DNA of 64,000 bases, taken from Ga0074139 sp964515195 (GTDB taxonomy: Bacteria; Bdellovibrionota; Bdellovibrionia; Bdellovibrionales; Bdellovibrionaceae). The notes beneath the pieces were generated by a model, which was given only the letters and a program-made list of their open reading frames with translations, made no database searches and was not told where the DNA came from. The number at the start of each line of letters is the position of its first letter. The stretch's first letter is position 1. The position numbers and the translations under genes were made by a program. The stretch lies in contig CAZETK010000002.1 of assembly GCA_964515195.1 (NCBI GenBank), forward strand, positions 40,158 through 104,157, read 5' to 3'. Below are positions 61,940 to 64,000 of this stretch, one piece after another.

Positions 61940-62602
61940 TCAAGCAATTTTATCTGTTTTAACCACGGCAAACCGTACTTCTCCCACAGGAAGTCGATAT
62001 TCCTTGACCAGGGCCGGGGCCCAGACGGAACAGAGCTGGGTAGGAATTTCACCTACCTCCATACTCCAATTTTCCGACTTCATATGGTACAGTACACCGC
62101 CTTTGGGTATGCACTTACGAGCCATGAGAATGGCCTTGGATATGTTGGCTACTCCACGAGTAATCGCAATATTCACTGAGTTATCGGGGAGCGCCTCAAC
62201 ATTGGTCGACTCTATCGTCATATTACTCAAACCCATATTGTCGACGCACCGCTTTATGTATTCGTTTTTCTTGGAGTCCTGATGGACACTAACAAATTGA
62301 ACCTCAGGAAACAAAACGGCGCCAACCAGGGATGGAAAGCCTGTTCCCAAGCCAAGATCAAAAATACGAGTTGGGTTACTAAGGTCCGACATAATCGCAC
62401 GCAATGCTAAGATGGAGTCGGCAAAGTGAATCGCATCAGCAAAGGGAACTGTTTTCAACGAAACAATTGCCGTAGATCGGCTTGTCGCAACCAACTCCTT
62501 ATTGATGGCCGAGAGTTTTTCTAAGATATCCTGGGAAAGGTCAGGAAACCAAGCTTCAAGTCTCCAATTGCTTTTCGTTGCCGATGGCGTTGCTTCGCTC
62601 AA
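61940..62602 (-). CDS. rsmG: 16S rRNA 7-methylguanosine-527 methyltransferase RsmG
   Basis: The 220-residue protein has the SAM-binding motif FDLGLGTGFPS at 81-91 and the RsmG-type FVSVHQDSKKNEYIKRCVDNMGL and NIAITRGVANISKAI. It methylates G527 of 16S rRNA. It starts at TTG 62602, supported by AAGGAGA seven bases upstream, and overlaps the end of mnmG by 47 bases. The usual gidA-gidB-parA-parB order near the origin supports the call. Confidence 0.95.
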   Translation of the reverse strand: MSEATPSATKSNWRLEAWFPDLSQDILEKLSAINKELVATSRSTAIVSLKTVPFADAIHFADSILALRAIMSDLSNPTRIFDLGLGTGFPSLVGAVLFPEVQFVSVHQDSKKNEYIKRCVDNMGLSNMTIESTNVEALPDNSVNIAITRGVANISKAILMARKCIPKGGVLYHMKSENWSMEVGEIPTQLCSVWAPALVKEYRLPVGEVRFAVVKTDKIA

Positions 62603-64000
62603 GATGCATCTCCTTAGGGACGTGACGACCTTTCAAATGTATCATGATGGCTTGTATGGCAGAAGGATTTACTCCGCTGATACGACGAGCTTGGCCCAAA
62701 GTACGAGGACGGATACGAGAAAGCTTATCGCATTCTTCTTTACTCAAGCCCCTAACTCCTTGGTAGTCGAGTTGATCTGAAAGTATAAGCTCTTCAAAAC
62801 GTTTGGACTGTTCGATTAGGTCTAGCTGGCGCTTAACATATCCTGAATACTTAACATTGATTTCGACAGCCTCGCAAACCAGAGGATCAAGATCCAGATC
62901 AAATCCCAGTTCAACCATTAGCTGCGGACTCACATCCGTCCTCCGCAAAAACTCCTCCAGTGTTAACGATTTACTCAACTTAACAAGTCCTCGAACAGTC
63001 AATTTTTCCTGGGTTTCTTGTGTGGGGTAAATTTTATTTTGTTTAAGATAATCTATCATGCTTTTGCGCCGTAAACTGAGGTTGAAAAGCTTATCTAATT
63101 GCTCGCCTTTTAAAGCCCCAAGAGAAGCGGCCATTTCAGCCAAACGATCTACCGCATTATCCTCACGCAGAACTAATCTATGCTCCGCCCTGGAAGTAAA
63201 CATCCGATATGGTTCTCGAGTTCCCTTTGTGACAAGATCATCGATAAGAACTCCGATGTACGCCTGGTCGCGACCTAAAATGAACTCGGGGCGATCCATA
63301 ATCATATGGGCCGCATTTACTCCTGCTACAAATCCCTGTACGGCGGCTTCCTCATAGCCACTCGTGCCATTGATCTGCCCTGCCAAAAATAAGTGATCAA
63401 TCGTGCGTGTTTTTAGCGTGTGCCAAATTTGAGTGGGCTCAATAAAATCATATTCGACTGCGTAACCCGGCCGTGCGATCACAACTTGTTCTAACCCTGG
63501 AATCGTCCGCAAAAACTCGTCCTGAACTTCCGCTGGGAGGCTCGTTGAAATGCCCTGCAAATAAATGAGGTCAGTATCAAGCCCTTCTGGCTCAAGAAAT
63601 GTCTGATGAGAGTCGCGATCAGCAAAGCGCATAATTTTATCTTCAATACTCGGGCAGTAGCGCGGGCCAACGCCTTCAATAACACCACAATACATTGGAG
63701 ACTTATCCAAATTCGCTCTTATTATATCATGGGTCTTTTCAGTCGTGCGAGACAAGAAACAAGGCACTTGGGGAAGCTCAAGTTGATCGGATGATCGAAC
63801 AGAAAACGGAAAAAAATCTACGTCTCCATATTGCACATCAGTTTTTGACCAATCGATACTGTGCTTTAGTAATCGAGGAGGCGTACCTGTCTTTAAGCGT
63901 TTCACACTAAAGCCGAATTCCCTTAGCTGATCAGATAGTCCTACGGATGCCTTGTCACCAACTCGCCCGCCAGCTTCTTGAATCAGGCCGATATGCATGA
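62556..64000 (-). CDS. mnmG: tRNA uridine-34 carboxymethylaminomethyl enzyme MnmG (N-terminus outside window)
   Basis: About 480 residues are visible, beginning within the FAD-binding domain (IHIGLIQEAGGRVGDKASVGLS, which precedes LKTGTPPRL) and running to the natural C-terminus. Other signatures are YCPSIEDKIMRFADRDSHQTFLEPEG, GYAVEYDFIEPTQIWHTL, LAGQINGTSGYEEAAVQG and the C-terminal ISGVNPSAIQAIMIHLKG. The missing part should be about 140-150 residues with the Rossmann fold. With MnmE it modifies the wobble uridine of several tRNAs. The end overlaps rsmG by 47 bases. Confidence 0.97.
   Translation of the reverse strand, partial: MHIGLIQEAGGRVGDKASVGLSDQLREFGFSVKRLKTGTPPRLLKHSIDWSKTDVQYGDVDFFPFSVRSSDQLELPQVPCFLSRTTEKTHDIIRANLDKSPMYCGVIEGVGPRYCPSIEDKIMRFADRDSHQTFLEPEGLDTDLIYLQGISTSLPAEVQDEFLRTIPGLEQVVIARPGYAVEYDFIEPTQIWHTLKTRTIDHLFLAGQINGTSGYEEAAVQGFVAGVNAAHMIMDRPEFILGRDQAYIGVLIDDLVTKGTREPYRMFTSRAEHRLVLREDNAVDRLAEMAASLGALKGEQLDKLFNLSLRRKSMIDYLKQNKIYPTQETQEKLTVRGLVKLSKSLTLEEFLRRTDVSPQLMVELGFDLDLDPLVCEAVEINVKYSGYVKRQLDLIEQSKRFEELILSDQLDYQGVRGLSKEECDKLSRIRPRTLGQARRISGVNPSAIQAIMIHLKGRHVPKEMHLERSNAIGNEKQLET

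Noticed and set aside
1..64000. tRNA, rRNA, CRISPR arrays, insertion sequences, prophage or restriction modules
   Set aside because: Intergenic regions were read for cloverleaf-like or repeated units, and no transposase, integrase, cas or restriction protein was found among coding regions.

Overview
The window looks like a chromosomal segment of a Bdellovibrio-like bacterium (Bdellovibrionota, probably order Bdellovibrionales). This is inferred from gene content and order: mnmG-rsmG-parS-parA-parB-bactofilin followed by a split F1Fo operon, a NadD-RsfS fusion, many small exported or lipoprotein genes, densely packed genes with frequent 4-bp overlaps, and nucleoside-salvage genes next to a type IV pilus motor. 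No close-relative search was possible. A run of ten N at 45551-45560 shows that the sequence is a scaffolded draft assembly.

Layout. 1-2.7 kb: tail of a GT39-like glycosyltransferase, a degenerate PHP-fold protein, a ferredoxin and a DnaQ-like exonuclease. 2.7-6.8 kb: NAD synthetase, a DUF2203 protein, an oversized Flp-like pilin and a TPR protein. 6.8-15.3 kb (minus strand): RNase G, L21 (with a long Lys/Ala tail), L27, ObgE, the NadD-RsfS fusion, RlmH, ComF, a LolA-like protein, RimO and a small protein with an internal duplication. 15.4-26.7 kb (plus): PilT, DeoC, pyrimidine- and purine-nucleoside phosphorylases, two exported proteins including a lipoprotein subtilase, AsnRS, and a three-gene propionyl-CoA carboxylase set. 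26.7-31.1 kb (minus): TatC, TatB, an unknown protein and a double-domain M16 peptidase. 31.1-39.1 kb (plus): HemW, GrpE, a zinc-finger-less DnaJ, an LpoA-like lipoprotein, two DksA/TraR paralogues and Lon. 39.2-41.0 kb: a divergent HTH/coiled-coil protein and a patatin-like lipase.

41.0-48.4 kb (minus): the membrane arm of complex I as nuoA-H-J-K-L-M-N, without the peripheral-arm genes. 48.5-52.1 kb: mfd. 52.1-59.1 kb (minus): an outer-membrane protein, then atpC-D-G-A-H-F-F' read from low to high coordinate (transcribed F' to C). 59.1-64.0 kb: bactofilin, parB, parA, two perfect parS palindromes flanking a small lipoprotein gene, rsmG and a truncated mnmG. This last block is the arrangement usually found beside the chromosome origin; no oriC or dnaA lies within the window.

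Most of the content is core metabolism and housekeeping. No rRNA, tRNA, CRISPR array, insertion sequence or prophage was seen. The points that most deserve a second look are the parS site that contains a start codon, the NadD-RsfS and L21 architectures, the tandem DksA paralogues with an inverted repeat between them, the lon leader with a six-codon ORF inside a hairpin, the small protein with an internal duplication, and the assembly gap that artificially breaks nuoL.
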